Source of the DNA: Annulohypoxylon bovei var. microspora | Taxonomy: Eukaryota; Ascomycota; Sordariomycetes; Xylariales; Hypoxylaceae | Assembly (NCBI GenBank): GCA_022836615.1 | Contig: MU405383.1 | Location: 1 to 64,000, forward strand | Length of the DNA stretch: 64,000 bases | Direction of reading: 5' to 3' | Shown here: one piece after another, positions 36,418-46,777 of the stretch | Layout: each line of letters begins with the position of its first letter | Position numbering within the stretch: position 1 is the stretch's first letter | Notes under the pieces: generated by a model | Seen by the model: the letters and a program-made list of their open reading frames with translations, nothing else | The model's database searches: none | What the model was told of the DNA's origin: nothing | Position numbers and translations under genes: made by a program

Positions 36418-36603
36418 TCACTCACATGGGCTTGGTCTTTCACCTAACCGAATCTGCCCCTGGTGATTACGGTAGTGATTCTTCAGCATGCCGCAACAAA
36501 GCCCCATGATTGCGAAAGAGACCACCAGAAACATTATAATTGTGATAATCGCAAATAGTTCGAGAATTTGTTCTTTCCATCGAAGTCCTAGAGTACGGCT
36601 CAT
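36418..36603 (-). CDS. Possible small single-pass membrane protein
   Basis: A 61-codon frame from ATG at 36603, with one strong hydrophobic segment (ELFAIITIIMFLVVSFAIMG, about 15-34) followed by two Cys and a basic tail (MLKNHYRNHQ). The CCAT/GTGAGT near the end could be a splice donor, so more exons are possible. No family recognised. It may be a genuine small TM protein or chance. Confidence 0.3.
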   Translation of the reverse strand: MSRTLGLRWKEQILELFAIITIIMFLVVSFAIMGLCCGMLKNHYRNHQGQIRLGERPSPCE

Positions 36604-37026
36604 CGAGCTATGCAGCTACTTCGCATGGTTTATTTTCCATTGTGATTGCTTGCCAAGAGATGACGTTATTTTAATATGGATGGTGTTTTTGGGATCGCGG
36701 CTGATTATAGGCCCCGCACATAGGATTTAGCAACATCGCGCGGAGATCTCATCGAGTTCATTACCATGTCCGGGGTTGACCCTGCTTGGCGTTGTGATGT
36801 TTGTACGTGGGGTATTTTCGCGATGCTCGCATGGCCCGTCCTCCTGGCCAGGCACGAGTAGCGAGGGTAACCAAAACCCCTGGATACTGCAGCCTGGGTC
36901 TCACGGGATATGAATTAGACTCAAGATGTGTAGGTATAAGTAGTACTTCACTTCCGCTGCATGTCTCTCAAGACTTGATACGTCCTCCACTACTCTCGTT
37001 ACTAGCGCCATAAGCTGATTGTCAAA
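36604..37026. promoter_or_regulatory. Upstream region of the oxalate decarboxylase gene
   Basis: No coding frame of note. The last 150 bases contain pyrimidine-rich stretches typical of fungal promoters. No specific site is assigned. Confidence 0.35.
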
Positions 37027-38514
37027 ATGAGAGTTCACCAGATCTTGTCCTTGCTTCTCGCCGCCTGTGGCGCCAACGGCGCTGTCTTGGAACGCCAGAA
37101 CGGAGGAGGCTTTCCAGATGGTCAGCCAATTGATGGCAGCGGCAAAGGTGCTCCGATTTTAGGTAAGTTGCCAAGTGTTCTCGTCCTCGACCTTCGTGCT
37201 AACCATCTATTTATAGGCGGCACCAATCATGCCCTCGATCTTCAGAATCCGGACAATCTGGGTCAGCAGAGTACCGACAATGGCGTTGTCCCTAATGTGA
37301 AGTGGAGTTTTTCGGACTCCAAGACAAGGATCCTGAAAGGGGGCTGGGTTCGAGAACAAGTCGTCACGGACTTGCCTGTCAGTAAGGATATCTCGGGTGC
37401 TCAGCAGCACTTAACTAAGGGCTCTATCCGGGAGCTACACTGGCATCGAGTAGTGCGTCAAAGATAACCTAGCTGCAGCTCCGTTACTAACGGTAAAATC
37501 TTAGGCTGAGTGGGGTTATGTGTACGCTGGATCAATTTCAATCTCTGGCGTTGATCAGAATGGCCAATATCAAGTTGCCACGCTCGAGGAAGGGGACATT
37601 TGGTACTTCCCTAAGGGGTTGGCTCACACCGTTCAAGGCCTCGATGATGAAAATGAGTTTCTTCTGATATTTGACGATGGCGATTTTGACGCTGTTGGGT
37701 AAGTTGTTGGCCCTGACCTGGTGATAAATGATATCAGGCTAATTAATTCTAGGACCACTTTCAATGTAGATGACTGGATCACCCATACGCCTAAGTCTAT
37801 TCTCGCTAAGAACTTTGGACTTTCTGAGGACGTTTTTGGCACAGTTCCGTCTCCAAACCCGTATATCGCGAACGGAACCGTCGACCATCATAACGTCACT
37901 GGTGGCAACGGAGAGCTCACCGGCAATGCCTCTTTCGCGTACTTTTCAAAGGACCACCCCCTCGAGAAGGTTCCGGGAGGAGGTGGCTCGCTCCGCATTG
38001 TTGATTCAAAAACCTTCCCGATCGCGACAACGATAGCAGCTACCGTGGTCACCCTTGAACCCAGGGGTCTTCGAGAACTACATTGGCACCCGAATGTAAG
38101 TTCCAAGAATTGCTATTCCTTAACGACGCTAAGAACTTTCTAGGCGCAAGAATGGCTCTACTTCCACAAGGGTCAAGGGCGCGCGACCGTGTTTCTTGGC
38201 AGTTCTGCTGCTCGAACTTTTGATTTCAGAGCGGGAGACACCGGCGTATTCCCTGACAATAGCGGTAAGTTCTATCCCCATCACGTTTTTGCTTACATGA
38301 GCTAATCAATCAAGGTCATTATATTGAGAATACCTCAGATACTGAAGACTTGGTGTGGATCGAGATCTATAAGAGCGACCGAGTTGAAGACATCTCCCTG
38401 ACACAGTGGCTCGCTTTGACGCCAGCAGGTATTGTCGCTACTACCCTGAAAATCCCGCTTGACGTCGCAGAGAATTTGCAGAAGGAGAAGCAACTGCTCA
38501 TTAAGAACAGGTAA
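37027..38514 (+). CDS. Secreted oxalate decarboxylase (bicupin)
   Basis: Six exons (37027-37162, 37217-37452, 37505-37698, 37753-38095, 38144-38264, 38315-38514; 1230 bases, 409 residues). Signal peptide MRVHQILSLLLAACGANGA. Two cupin domains each carry a metal motif: ELHWHRVAEW (H120, H122, E126) and ELHWHPNAQEW (H299, H301, E306), with later His residues in FPKGLAHTV and SGHYIEN. These are the Mn-binding signatures of oxalate decarboxylase, which turns oxalate into formate and CO2. The second intron was placed with a GTGCGT donor because it restores the usual HxH-x3-E spacing. Length fits the family. Likely acts outside the cell or in the wall in oxalate tolerance. A related bicupin oxidase is a less likely alternative. 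Confidence 0.9.
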
Positions 38515-39382
38515 AAGTTCTGCATGTCTCGGATTACATAACATATACTATTGAACGTGGTAGTTAGTTAGTGGTAACGTAAAGATATTATAGCCCTATT
38601 CGTGTTAGGGTATTTCCGGAATTTATATAATTTTTAATTGGCGTAAAATGCAATGTCTTCTTCCACACGCTTTATGTTGCTATCGTTTTATTCGCCGACT
38701 CTTGTATCCTAAATGGAACGAAAATGCAGTGCGACAGCTCACATTGCCCCAACAGCCCCAATGAGCCTCAAGTAGGACGCGTAGAGGCAATTCAATAAGC
38801 AGCCAACTCCACGTTTAAACCCTGCTCAAAAATCCATCATTACCTACCTAGGTCAGTAGTAAACGAGTCTTTGCCTTTCAATCAAGTACCGGCGTGCCCT
38901 ATCGCACTTAAAAAATACCAGAACACCATGTAAAGACTTTAATTGGGGTGGAATTAGCGAGTCTGGTTCATGTGGGAGCCACGTTGCGGGCTGCAGATCA
39001 ACGCTCCATTTCCATCGATGTTTCTTGGCTCTTGGGGGCGGAAGTACGATGGAGCCACTCACGCACCGTGGAGGGTGAGATCAATATCACGGTCATCTTA
39101 TCTGCATACCGCTACCAATAATCAGCCAATAAATCTCAGCTGACATAAATAGCGAAGCTAACAACAAGTGCAACTGCTGCACATCTCCGGGCACCCCGAT
39201 GTCGTCAGCCCTAACCCAAGCCGGCGGACAGAGCCTCGGGCTTCTGAAAATGAGCCCTGATAAAATCAATCAGGCTCGCTCTCCCAAGCAAGGGAGCAGA
39301 CTTTTCATCTCCGTCTCACCCCGCGACCGATCGTCGTCCCGTCACCTTCAACATCAAGAAAGGAGGATATATCAAAAGCAAA
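38515..39382. other. Intergenic, no gene seen
   Basis: Spacer containing ACCTACCTAGGTCAGT (about 38841-38856). Frames here use non-ATG starts or have no features. Confidence 0.5.
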
Positions 39383-40057
39383 ATGTGGAGGACATCGATC
39401 GCCTTGAAAGCCTCTCTAGGCTTGCTCATGGTCGATTCGATCATTGAGCTGTCATTCGTTAGTAGTATGGTAGCATGGTTACACCGGACAGCCAGCAAGG
39501 GATTTACCGTCAATCAAGATGGCTCAACCTATCTCCTAGCCGGCAAACCCTTAAACCTGATGGGCGATCAAGGCCACACGAGCAATGGCGCTGCCGGGAC
39601 AGCTTTCGTTCTCATCGGAGTCGGCGGCATCATCGCCCTCTGGCTCCGGTACTGGGCTCGCAACAAATCGAGCGGGTCGGGGAACTTCGCTCGGTCCATA
39701 TACTGCTTCTGGGTGGGCGTCAACATCCCGGCCCTCCTGCTCACGATCGGAGCGCTCGCCTACGTATTCGCAGTCACCAACGCGCACGAAGGACAGACGA
39801 TCGATGCCTCGCTGGCCGCAAACCTGAATGGCAGCCCGTACCCCGAACAATCTTGGACGCCGCAAAATTGGTACTCGGCAGTTCTTCAATTGGACCTGGT
39901 CGACGCGAGAAGCGATATTCAGAGTCATCTATTCGTGATGAGGGGGTGGCAGTACAACTTGATCCCGATGTTCATCATCCAGCTTGGGTTCACGATCCTT
40001 GTGCTATGGGAGTTTGCCACTTGGCGGAAGCAGAGTAATGAGTTTGTTGAGAAGTAA
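39383..40057 (+). CDS. Four-transmembrane protein of unknown function
   Basis: Single exon, 224 residues from ATG at 39383. Hydrophobic segments lie at about 12-32, 74-92, 104-131 and 194-212, with an extracellular-type loop (about 133-190) rich in Asn, Ser and Trp between TM3 and TM4. N- and C-termini are short and basic (TWRKQSNEFVEK end), suggesting they face the cytosol. The layout resembles fungal small integral membrane proteins of the MARVEL/tetraspan kind, but no signature was recognised. Function unknown. Confidence 0.75.
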   Translation: MWRTSIALKASLGLLMVDSIIELSFVSSMVAWLHRTASKGFTVNQDGSTYLLAGKPLNLMGDQGHTSNGAAGTAFVLIGVGGIIALWLRYWARNKSSGSGNFARSIYCFWVGVNIPALLLTIGALAYVFAVTNAHEGQTIDASLAANLNGSPYPEQSWTPQNWYSAVLQLDLVDARSDIQSHLFVMRGWQYNLIPMFIIQLGFTILVLWEFATWRKQSNEFVEK

Positions 40058-41221
40058 TAATAATAAGATTAGCATTCATAAAGGCGTCTTTGGAGGTTTT
40101 GGGTTTCTCGTTTCGGAGTTCGGATACGCGAGGGCGGGATTTTGGCAAAAGTATTTTTCTCGTTCGATTAATCCGGGAATCCAACAGCAGCAGTCAATCG
40201 CTAGCACATTCAAGATACCCGCGAAAATCTATTATGTTAAAAATAATTAACTACCCCAGCACTAAATATTCATTAGCCTAGGTACTCAAGCATTCATATT
40301 GGGATTATTCCCATGTTACCACCGTAACTTCCCTGTATATATTAATATTTGAACCGGATATGAGTTAGCTTTCCTCAATGCTATCACGTTCTTCACCTAT
40401 ACCTCCTCGGGGGCTGAAAATGGTATTCAACGAAAGAAACTATCAAGGATTGGGTAAAACTACCGCAAAAAACGTCAGGGGTGGGCTTATACAGCTTGCA
40501 AGCCTGGACCCGCCAATGGACTTCCATCGTGTCGTGACAGAAACAAGAAAAAGTAAGTAAAACGCAACGCGCTGTACTGTCAGCGCAAACGCCGTGGCTT
40601 TCTTCCCGTTGATATGGCTTAACGGGCATAATGTGGCGTGTTTGTGTCTCAAAGCCTTAGGATGCGCGGCTACACTCGGCCTCGTAGTTGTTTTTCCATA
40701 TCCTTCCTGATAAAAGTAATAGGAGACGAAAAGAGCAGAGCTGCAGAGTTACAGAGTCATACAAGATTTACGTTAGCGTTAGCTTAGCCCCGCATTGATG
40801 TCCCTTTCCTCAAAATTAGTACGTATAGCTACGACCCACAAGGCTGAGGAGCGGGGAATAGTTGAACCGGACTTTTACATTCAGAGGTTCAGGTAGCACA
40901 GCCACATGACTGACCAATCAATATTTAGACGGAATGTACCTCGGTACCGGAGTACGTAACGACAACATCGAAGGATTTCCGCGTCACGACAATTTCTTTG
41001 TTCCAACTGCCTAATCCGTTATCTGTCAGCGCATACATCTGCCCCTCTATTTACCCCTGACTTGCTAGCTTACTACTTGTCGACGTCGAAAATGAGGCCT
41101 CACGGTCCTTACTTTATAACCCTCCCTCCCTAACATTCCACTTCTTTCGTATCCTTCATATCTACAAACATCGAAAGAAACACAGAGGGCGACTTCGCGG
41201 AGCCTCTTTGTACACAAGGAT
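40058..41221. other. Intergenic, no gene seen
   Basis: About 1.16 kb. A 60-codon frame at 40378-40560 starts with ATG but is featureless. The last 100 bases before 41222 are pyrimidine-rich (CCCTCCCTCCC about 41119-41131), typical of a fungal promoter/5' leader. Confidence 0.5.
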
Positions 41222-42196
41222 ATGTCAGGCCACGACTACTACGGCGCTCACGGCGGTGGCGGTGGAGGTGGAGGTTATCCCCCGCAGCAAAATCCATACC
41301 CTCCTCAAAATCAATACCCTCCCTCGAACCAATATCCTCCATCGAACCAATATCCCCCCTCAAACCAGTATCCCCCTCAAGGCCAATACTCCCCTCCGAG
41401 CCAGTACCCACCCCAGAGCCAATACCCTCCCGAGCATAACCAGTACGGCGGCAACCAGCAGCAATACGGCGCACCACCACCAGCGCATTCTCCGAACCCG
41501 TACGGATCACCACCTCCGGGACAGTACGGTGCCTACCCGCCGAATCAGCAGTACGGCGCTCCGCCACAGCACGGAAGCCACTCCCCCTACCCCGGCGCAC
41601 CGCCTGCGTACGATAACCGGCCTCCTTCTGGACAGGGTTATCCTCCACAGGGCTACCCGAGCCAATACCCCCCACAGGGAGGGCAATACCCGCCTCATCA
41701 GCAGTCTCCTCACCAACAGTCCCCGCATCAGCAGTATCAACAGTACGCGCCTCCACACGGCGGCGATCCCAACAACCCCAACGACAAGGGACTCGGGTCC
41801 ATGCTAGGAGGCGCTCTAGGAGGAGGTAAACACGGCGGTAGCGGCGGCGGCGCACCACTGGCAGCTTTAGGTGCCGCCGCAGCAGCGCACTACCTCGGGG
41901 GCAAGACATCTGGACATGGCGCGCAAGCCGGGTACGGACAAAGCGGCCATGGGCAAAGTGGTTACGGGCAAAGCGGCTACGGGTATAGCGGACATGGAAG
42001 CAGCGGGCACAGCGGGCACGGGGGTGGATCGTCGGGGTTTATGCCGGCCGCAGGACTAGCCGGTCTCGCGGGTGTCGCAGGCGCGTACGGCAGCCACAAG
42101 ATGGCGAAGAAGCACAAGAAGGAGAAGAAGCACAAGGGCCATAACAGGAGAGGTAGCTCGAGCAGCGACAGCAGCAAGAGCAGCAAGAGTAGCTAG
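41222..42196 (+). CDS. YPP-repeat, Gly/Gln-rich low-complexity protein
   Basis: Single exon, 324 residues. After a Gly run comes a stretch of repeats such as NQYPPSNQYPPSNQYPP (about 20-180), reminiscent of proline-rich repeats in annexin- or rhodopsin-tail-type proteins. Next is a Gly/His segment with GYGQSGHGQSGYG-type repeats (about 235-265), a hydrophobic Ala/Gly patch (GLAGLAGVAGAYG), and a very basic KKHKKEKKHK tail followed by Ser/Lys repeats. No catalytic domain. Such proteins are often intrinsically disordered and may phase-separate or line membranes; function here is unknown. Confidence 0.8.
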   Translation: MSGHDYYGAHGGGGGGGGYPPQQNPYPPQNQYPPSNQYPPSNQYPPSNQYPPQGQYSPPSQYPPQSQYPPEHNQYGGNQQQYGAPPPAHSPNPYGSPPPGQYGAYPPNQQYGAPPQHGSHSPYPGAPPAYDNRPPSGQGYPPQGYPSQYPPQGGQYPPHQQSPHQQSPHQQYQQYAPPHGGDPNNPNDKGLGSMLGGALGGGKHGGSGGGAPLAALGAAAAAHYLGGKTSGHGAQAGYGQSGHGQSGYGQSGYGYSGHGSSGHSGHGGGSSGFMPAAGLAGLAGVAGAYGSHKMAKKHKKEKKHKGHNRRGSSSSDSSKSSKSS

Positions 42197-42569
42197 TTGA
42201 TTTTACTGCCTACCTAGGTACCTAGTCACTAGGTAGGATGTCGAAGGCCTGGCTTCGAGGTTTTGGATTCTATCGGAGCTGTTACCAGAACCCCTCCCCT
42301 GAACTTGGTATCCCGTTGCATTTGTTGTGTTTGGTACCTCGGATCGCGGATTGACTATGATCTACGCGCCATAATATTAGTTCGGTGTGAGTATGTGCTG
42401 TTCTACAGTCTAGCTCATAGATTCGAGCAATCTGCTATGCTGACAGTTCAGCAGACAGCAAAGTCTATCGTAAGTCTACCTCCCCACCACTCCTCAATGT
42501 GAAGCCCCCCCGTATTCTTCAACAGGAGACATAAGCATGTCCAGCCAGCGTCCACCAAAACGTCAACTT
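42197..42569. other. Intergenic, no gene seen
   Basis: Convergent spacer holding CTACCTAGGTACCTAGTCAC (about 42211-42230), one of the clearest palindromic CCTAGG motifs of the window. Confidence 0.5.
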
Positions 42570-43865
42570 TCATATCTCTAGTGTATCCAACACCCACTCC
42601 CGCGATCCCCCCTCACCCCCACACTCACCACTACCACCACCACCACCATCACTACCCAAGACCCTGCGCTCTATATCCCTCCTCGTAAACACCTTCATCC
42701 AGCGCAGCCTCTCCACAATGCGGAACTGCTTCACGAACTGCTCCTGCTGCGCACGCGTCCAGCGCGGCCGCGCGTCGAGGCACAGCCACAGCAGGTGCGC
42801 GAAGAAGCGCGGCAGCAGCGGCAGGGCCTGCGCGCCGAACAGCTCCAGCTTATCTGGCACGATGCTGACCTGCGCGTCGCACGCGTTGTTCATGTGGTGC
42901 AGGGCCGCGCCGATCACGGTCCAGAGCGTGTTTCTTGGCGGGACTGGGGATAGGGAGAGGTGTTAGTATGGGTTTAAGCTAAGGGAAAGGAAAGACGAGT
43001 GGGAATAGGAGGAATAGGAGAAGTTGGCAAGCGAAAACAACTAGAACAAACTCACCGGCGTCTCGTAGCGTGTTCTCGATATGCTCGCACACATCGTACA
43101 CGATGCGGTAGCGTATCCGGTCCAGGAACTCCTCGCGCGAGAACTGCGGCCCTATGAGGTTCGGCATGTCGGCGTACTGCCAGAACCGCTGGATCTCTCG
43201 CCTGCGCACGTCGCGTTCCACGTGGTACGCGTCGTGCCAAGTCAGCTCGTCCCACTGTGCGGTTATACATATATCAGCTAGGGGTTGCGCGGAACGGTTA
43301 AGTCGAGGGCACAGCTTACCTCGCGGTCCCAGATGCTGATCGTATGCACGCCCTTCTGGGTGGTGCTCCTACGGTCGATCCGGTGCTTGTGGATGAAGCA
43401 CAGAAATCGGTACCGTGCTGAGTTCGGTAGTGGAGTCCACTGTCCCCTCTCGAACTGCTTTTCCTCTCTGTTGAACTCCCCTCCGGTATGCCGTATGGGA
43501 TACCACGGCTTCGCTAAGTCTTCCAGTACCTCGTCGTCTATTTGGATGTCTGGATTCACCCTCATCTGTACATCGTCGGGCGTGATGATGGTAACTGGGT
43601 GGAAGTATGCCCACGGGTCCAGGTCATTTTGCCGGTTACAGTTGTAGGCATTGAGCGCGAGTGGAACTGAGTCCAGCCGAGGGTAGTTGCCTTTAGCTAG
43701 GGCCTTTAGAACCGCTGTTAGGTCGTCTAAATCCTCGTCGTCGAGGTCTGGGAGGTTTCGTGGGTCGTCGTCACTGTATTGGAATGGAAACGGTCTAATA
43801 GGTGGTATGATTAACCCAGACATTTGGTCTAGTTCCAGTGTCGCGCTCTTTACTAGAAGAGGCAT
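42570..43865 (-). CDS. Conserved-looking fungal protein of unknown function
   Basis: Three exons (43865-43320, 43254-43056, 42943-42570; 1119 bases, 372 residues). No signal peptide or TM. The N-terminal part is acidic (PDLDDEDLDDLTAVLKAL). The middle has many aromatic residues (DPWAYFHPVTIITPDD, KPWYPIRHTGGEFNREEK). The C-terminal third is helical (PRFFAHLLWLCLDARPRW) and ends in a Gly run. The last two exons are markedly GC-richer than the first. I do not recognise the family. Splice sites are canonical and frame is kept throughout, so the gene itself is well supported. Confidence 0.75.
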
Positions 43866-44562
43866 CTATTTAATGATCATGTGTGTTGATTTTGATAGTA
43901 CGACTTCTTGTCAGTGAGATTGTAGTTATGGATTTCAGAATTTAAGGGGTTAGAAGATACGAAGGTTACAACGTGTATTTTTATCCACGACTTATCAATG
44001 GGATATAAAGTACCATTCCATACCTGTAGTAGATTCAACTCGAAACTTCTACACTCGTAATTACTTCTAAGTGACTAAGAGAAATGCTGCTCTTAAAGCA
44101 GAATAAAGGAGTCAGCCAGTCTGTGTATGCTTTCAATTGAGTTATTCTTAATCAACGCCAGAATAAAGACCGATACAATAACATGAGATTGTGTATAGGA
44201 CCATATATCTGTACAGGTACTGATCAAGCCAGAACTCTGTGTGTTGATATAGATTTGAAGCATCTAGCTGACTAAGTAGACCCAAGCCAGGGTTAGGGTT
44301 AGGATTGGGGTTAAGGGGGCAGTTAATGGTGATTATGTCAGCCATACAGTTATTTAGCCACAATCACGCAACGAAGAGAATTAGTAGCAATACGCTTTTT
44401 TATTCTTCGATTATGTCCATCCAATCTCAAAAGCAAATCTCAAAAGCAAAGCTCAAAGTCTCGCTAGCACAATATCACCCCATGCTTAGACATAGTTTGA
44501 TCAGGAATAAACCATGTACTCGGGAATTGTCCCATCCTTTTCGTACTCTTCTTCTCGGCCCA
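43866..44562. other. Intergenic, with an interstitial telomere-like tract
   Basis: Two and a half TTAGGG-type units plus degenerate ones (GGTTAGGGTTAGG, about 44290-44303). Otherwise no feature. The 128-codon plus-strand frame at 44305 is antisense to the F-box gene's 3' end and not believed. Confidence 0.5.
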
Positions 44563-46165
44563 TCAATGTCGTCTCTTCTTGAGTTCCTGTTTTCGCTCAG
44601 GCGCGGCAACGCATCCCTTCTCTGCTTCCATACGACCTCGCTCACAACCTTTGACCGCGACCAGAGTACTGCCTGGAAGATAATTTATTAGTTACTGTAC
44701 TAGAATTCTCTCGTTCTGGGAATCACATACCGTAGAAGTGGCACTCTTGGCACCAGTGCCCCAAGCGACGCTGGCGCTCCAGGTCCTCCTTGCTTTCCGT
44801 GTGGATTGGGTACACCTGTAAGGGAAAACCGGCGTCCACTTCTGCTTCCTTGAGTAGTCGAAGGATCATCTCTCTCTGAGGCTCAATGTGGGAGTCAACA
44901 ACGCAGCACGTGTCTTCCGAAGTACGGTCCGGTAGGTTGGGATCGTCTGCGTGTGCCTTCGCGTGAGCATGCTGTCTGATTAGGTCCGGGTGAGGGTGTA
45001 GAAGCACCTGCTTCAGATCCGGGAACAACTTCTTGGTATGCACGGCCTCCGCGAGACCAATGATCGCCGGGAAAAGTTCGACAGTGACGTCGACTAGAGT
45101 GAAGGACTCGACGGAATCGGGCAGTAGACTAACTAGCCTCGAAGGGCGTATTAGAGTCGTGTCTTTCTTGAACCCACTACACCAATTGTAGTACGGTTCC
45201 CAAAGACACTGCTGCGTCAGGGTAATGTGACGAAGCGACGGGAAACACTTCAAGGTCTCGATAAAGTCCGAAAGGGGATTCTGACGTTGAAAGCGGTACC
45301 GATCGAAGTTACTCAACGTCACCTTTCTTGAGAAGTCGCCTCGTTCCCGAAGATCGAGCTTGAGGGTCTGAAGATCCGTGCTCACATTGCTGGACTCGAG
45401 AGACTTAACCAAATCATTGGGAAGCATCTCAGTACCTCGGGTAATGAACTTCTTGCCCAAGTATACATCGTAAAGGCTCGTGATGTAGGTAAAACTCTCG
45501 AGCTGCATCTGGAGACTGTCTAGGAGGTTATCCATGCCTTTCACCTCCATCGGACCGCCGATGAGGCTTACGGAGCGGACGTTCGGCAAAGGGAGAGGGC
45601 GCCCACAACGCTCCATGTCTTTCAGTTCAAGGACCTCGAGATTTGGCGCGGCGTTGATGTACCTCTCAAAGAAGGCTAGATCGTTGACCGGAAACCCAAT
45701 GAACCTTGCCTGCTTCAAGGAACGAAGCCTTAAAGGCCAAGGCCGTGCTCGTTGCAATTTTTGGATGAATCGAAAGCTGTTAGAATACAGAGAAATGGAC
45801 GTGACATTGGGAGGATTGTTGAGGAGGAGATAGGCAAGATGTGAGCGTCTCTCGTGGAATTTGTAACCCTCTTGGGTGGGAGGGCGGCTCTGGATGAAAT
45901 CGAACAACATGGGACTATGTCCCTTGAACTTGCGGAAAATTATGTTGACGACGTATGCAAGTGATTTGCACGTGCGAGCTAACCTAGCCAAATCTGGGAG
46001 GCCTTTTATCGCCTCATCGCAGTCTCTAAAAGTGCGATATGGGGGATTGCCAGGTAGAAATGCGTCGCATATTTCGAGAACTGCTTCCGCCGGCAGATCG
46101 AGTAATCGAAATTGCTTCTCGGGCATGTTGAAGTATGGGTAATCAAGTGCCATGTTGTTCTGCAT
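44563..46165 (-). CDS. F-box protein with leucine-rich-repeat-like region
   Basis: Exon 1, 46165-44731, encodes 478 residues and part of one codon. An F-box-like motif lies at 17-45 (FRLLDLPAEAVLEICDAFLP), followed by leucine-rich stretches such as LRSLKQARFIGFP, APNLEVLELKDMERCGR and LPNVRSVSLIGGP. F-box proteins choose substrates for SCF ubiquitin ligases. A frame-preserving intron (GTATGT at 44730, TTCCAG at 44673) leads to a final exon, 44672-44563, giving 514 residues. Without splicing the frame ends at 44723 (480 residues). The unspliced alternative cannot be excluded. Confidence 0.75.
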
Positions 46166-46190
46166 TGGCTTGCGTGTATGTGAATAATAA

Positions 46191-46268
46191 TAGGGACGAA
46201 TAGTAGGGACGAATAGTAGGAATGAATAGTAGGAATAAATAGTAGGGATGAATAGTAGGAATGAATAG
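46191..46268 (+). repeat. 13-base minisatellite, six copies, upstream of the F-box gene
   Basis: Six tandem copies of TAGGGACGAATAG and variants (TAGGAATGAATAG, TAGGAATAAATAG) sit 26-103 bases upstream of the F-box start, in its 5' leader or core promoter. Copy number may vary between strains. Confidence 0.85.
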
Positions 46269-46777
46269 TAGTAAAGGATAGTATTTGGTTCAAAATTCGG
46301 GCTGTGAAAACCTTGGCTGTGTGGAAAGTTGAAAGTTGCAAGTTGCGAGTGGAAGTGATTCAGGATTTGGTGGTTAGATTAGTTGGGACGAGAAGTTTGG
46401 TGACAGTGACAAGTTTTGGGAAAGCTTTGATCTCTGGGAATTTTTTCGATCCGATTTTAGTAACTTGTATTAGATGTATTATGCCCCGAAGTACATTAAA
46501 TGTGCTGACGATAGTTGCAGGTACAAAATAGGTACAGCACACAAAGCTCACTTGCTGCCAGGTGACAACCTCTTTAACAGGTGGTATCTACAATATGAGA
46601 TGTCTACTACGATACGTATTAGGTGCTAAATATACCTAGTACCTTCAAGATAGAGGTAAATAGTTTATAAGTATGCTGTAGCTAATTATGGCATGCGGAT
46701 CATAGCATCAATAAGCAACATTACGACTCTCAGCCACAACAATCAATGATACCAGAACCCATATTTGCCACACGGTC
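46269..46777. other. Intergenic promoter and downstream spacer, no gene seen
   Basis: Holds the remaining upstream region of the F-box gene and the 3' flank of Rap1. No coding frame is supported. Confidence 0.5.

Noticed and set aside
38853..39062. 69-codon minus-strand frame
   Set aside because: Begins with GTG and not ATG, with no homology or splice context.
40378..40560. 60-codon ATG frame
   Set aside because: No family features; codon use and length fit chance in spacer DNA.
41130..41909. 259-codon Arg/Gly-rich frame antisense to the YPP-repeat gene
   Set aside because: Mirror of a repetitive GC-rich gene; repeats keep several frames open. The sense frame has ATG and sensible composition.
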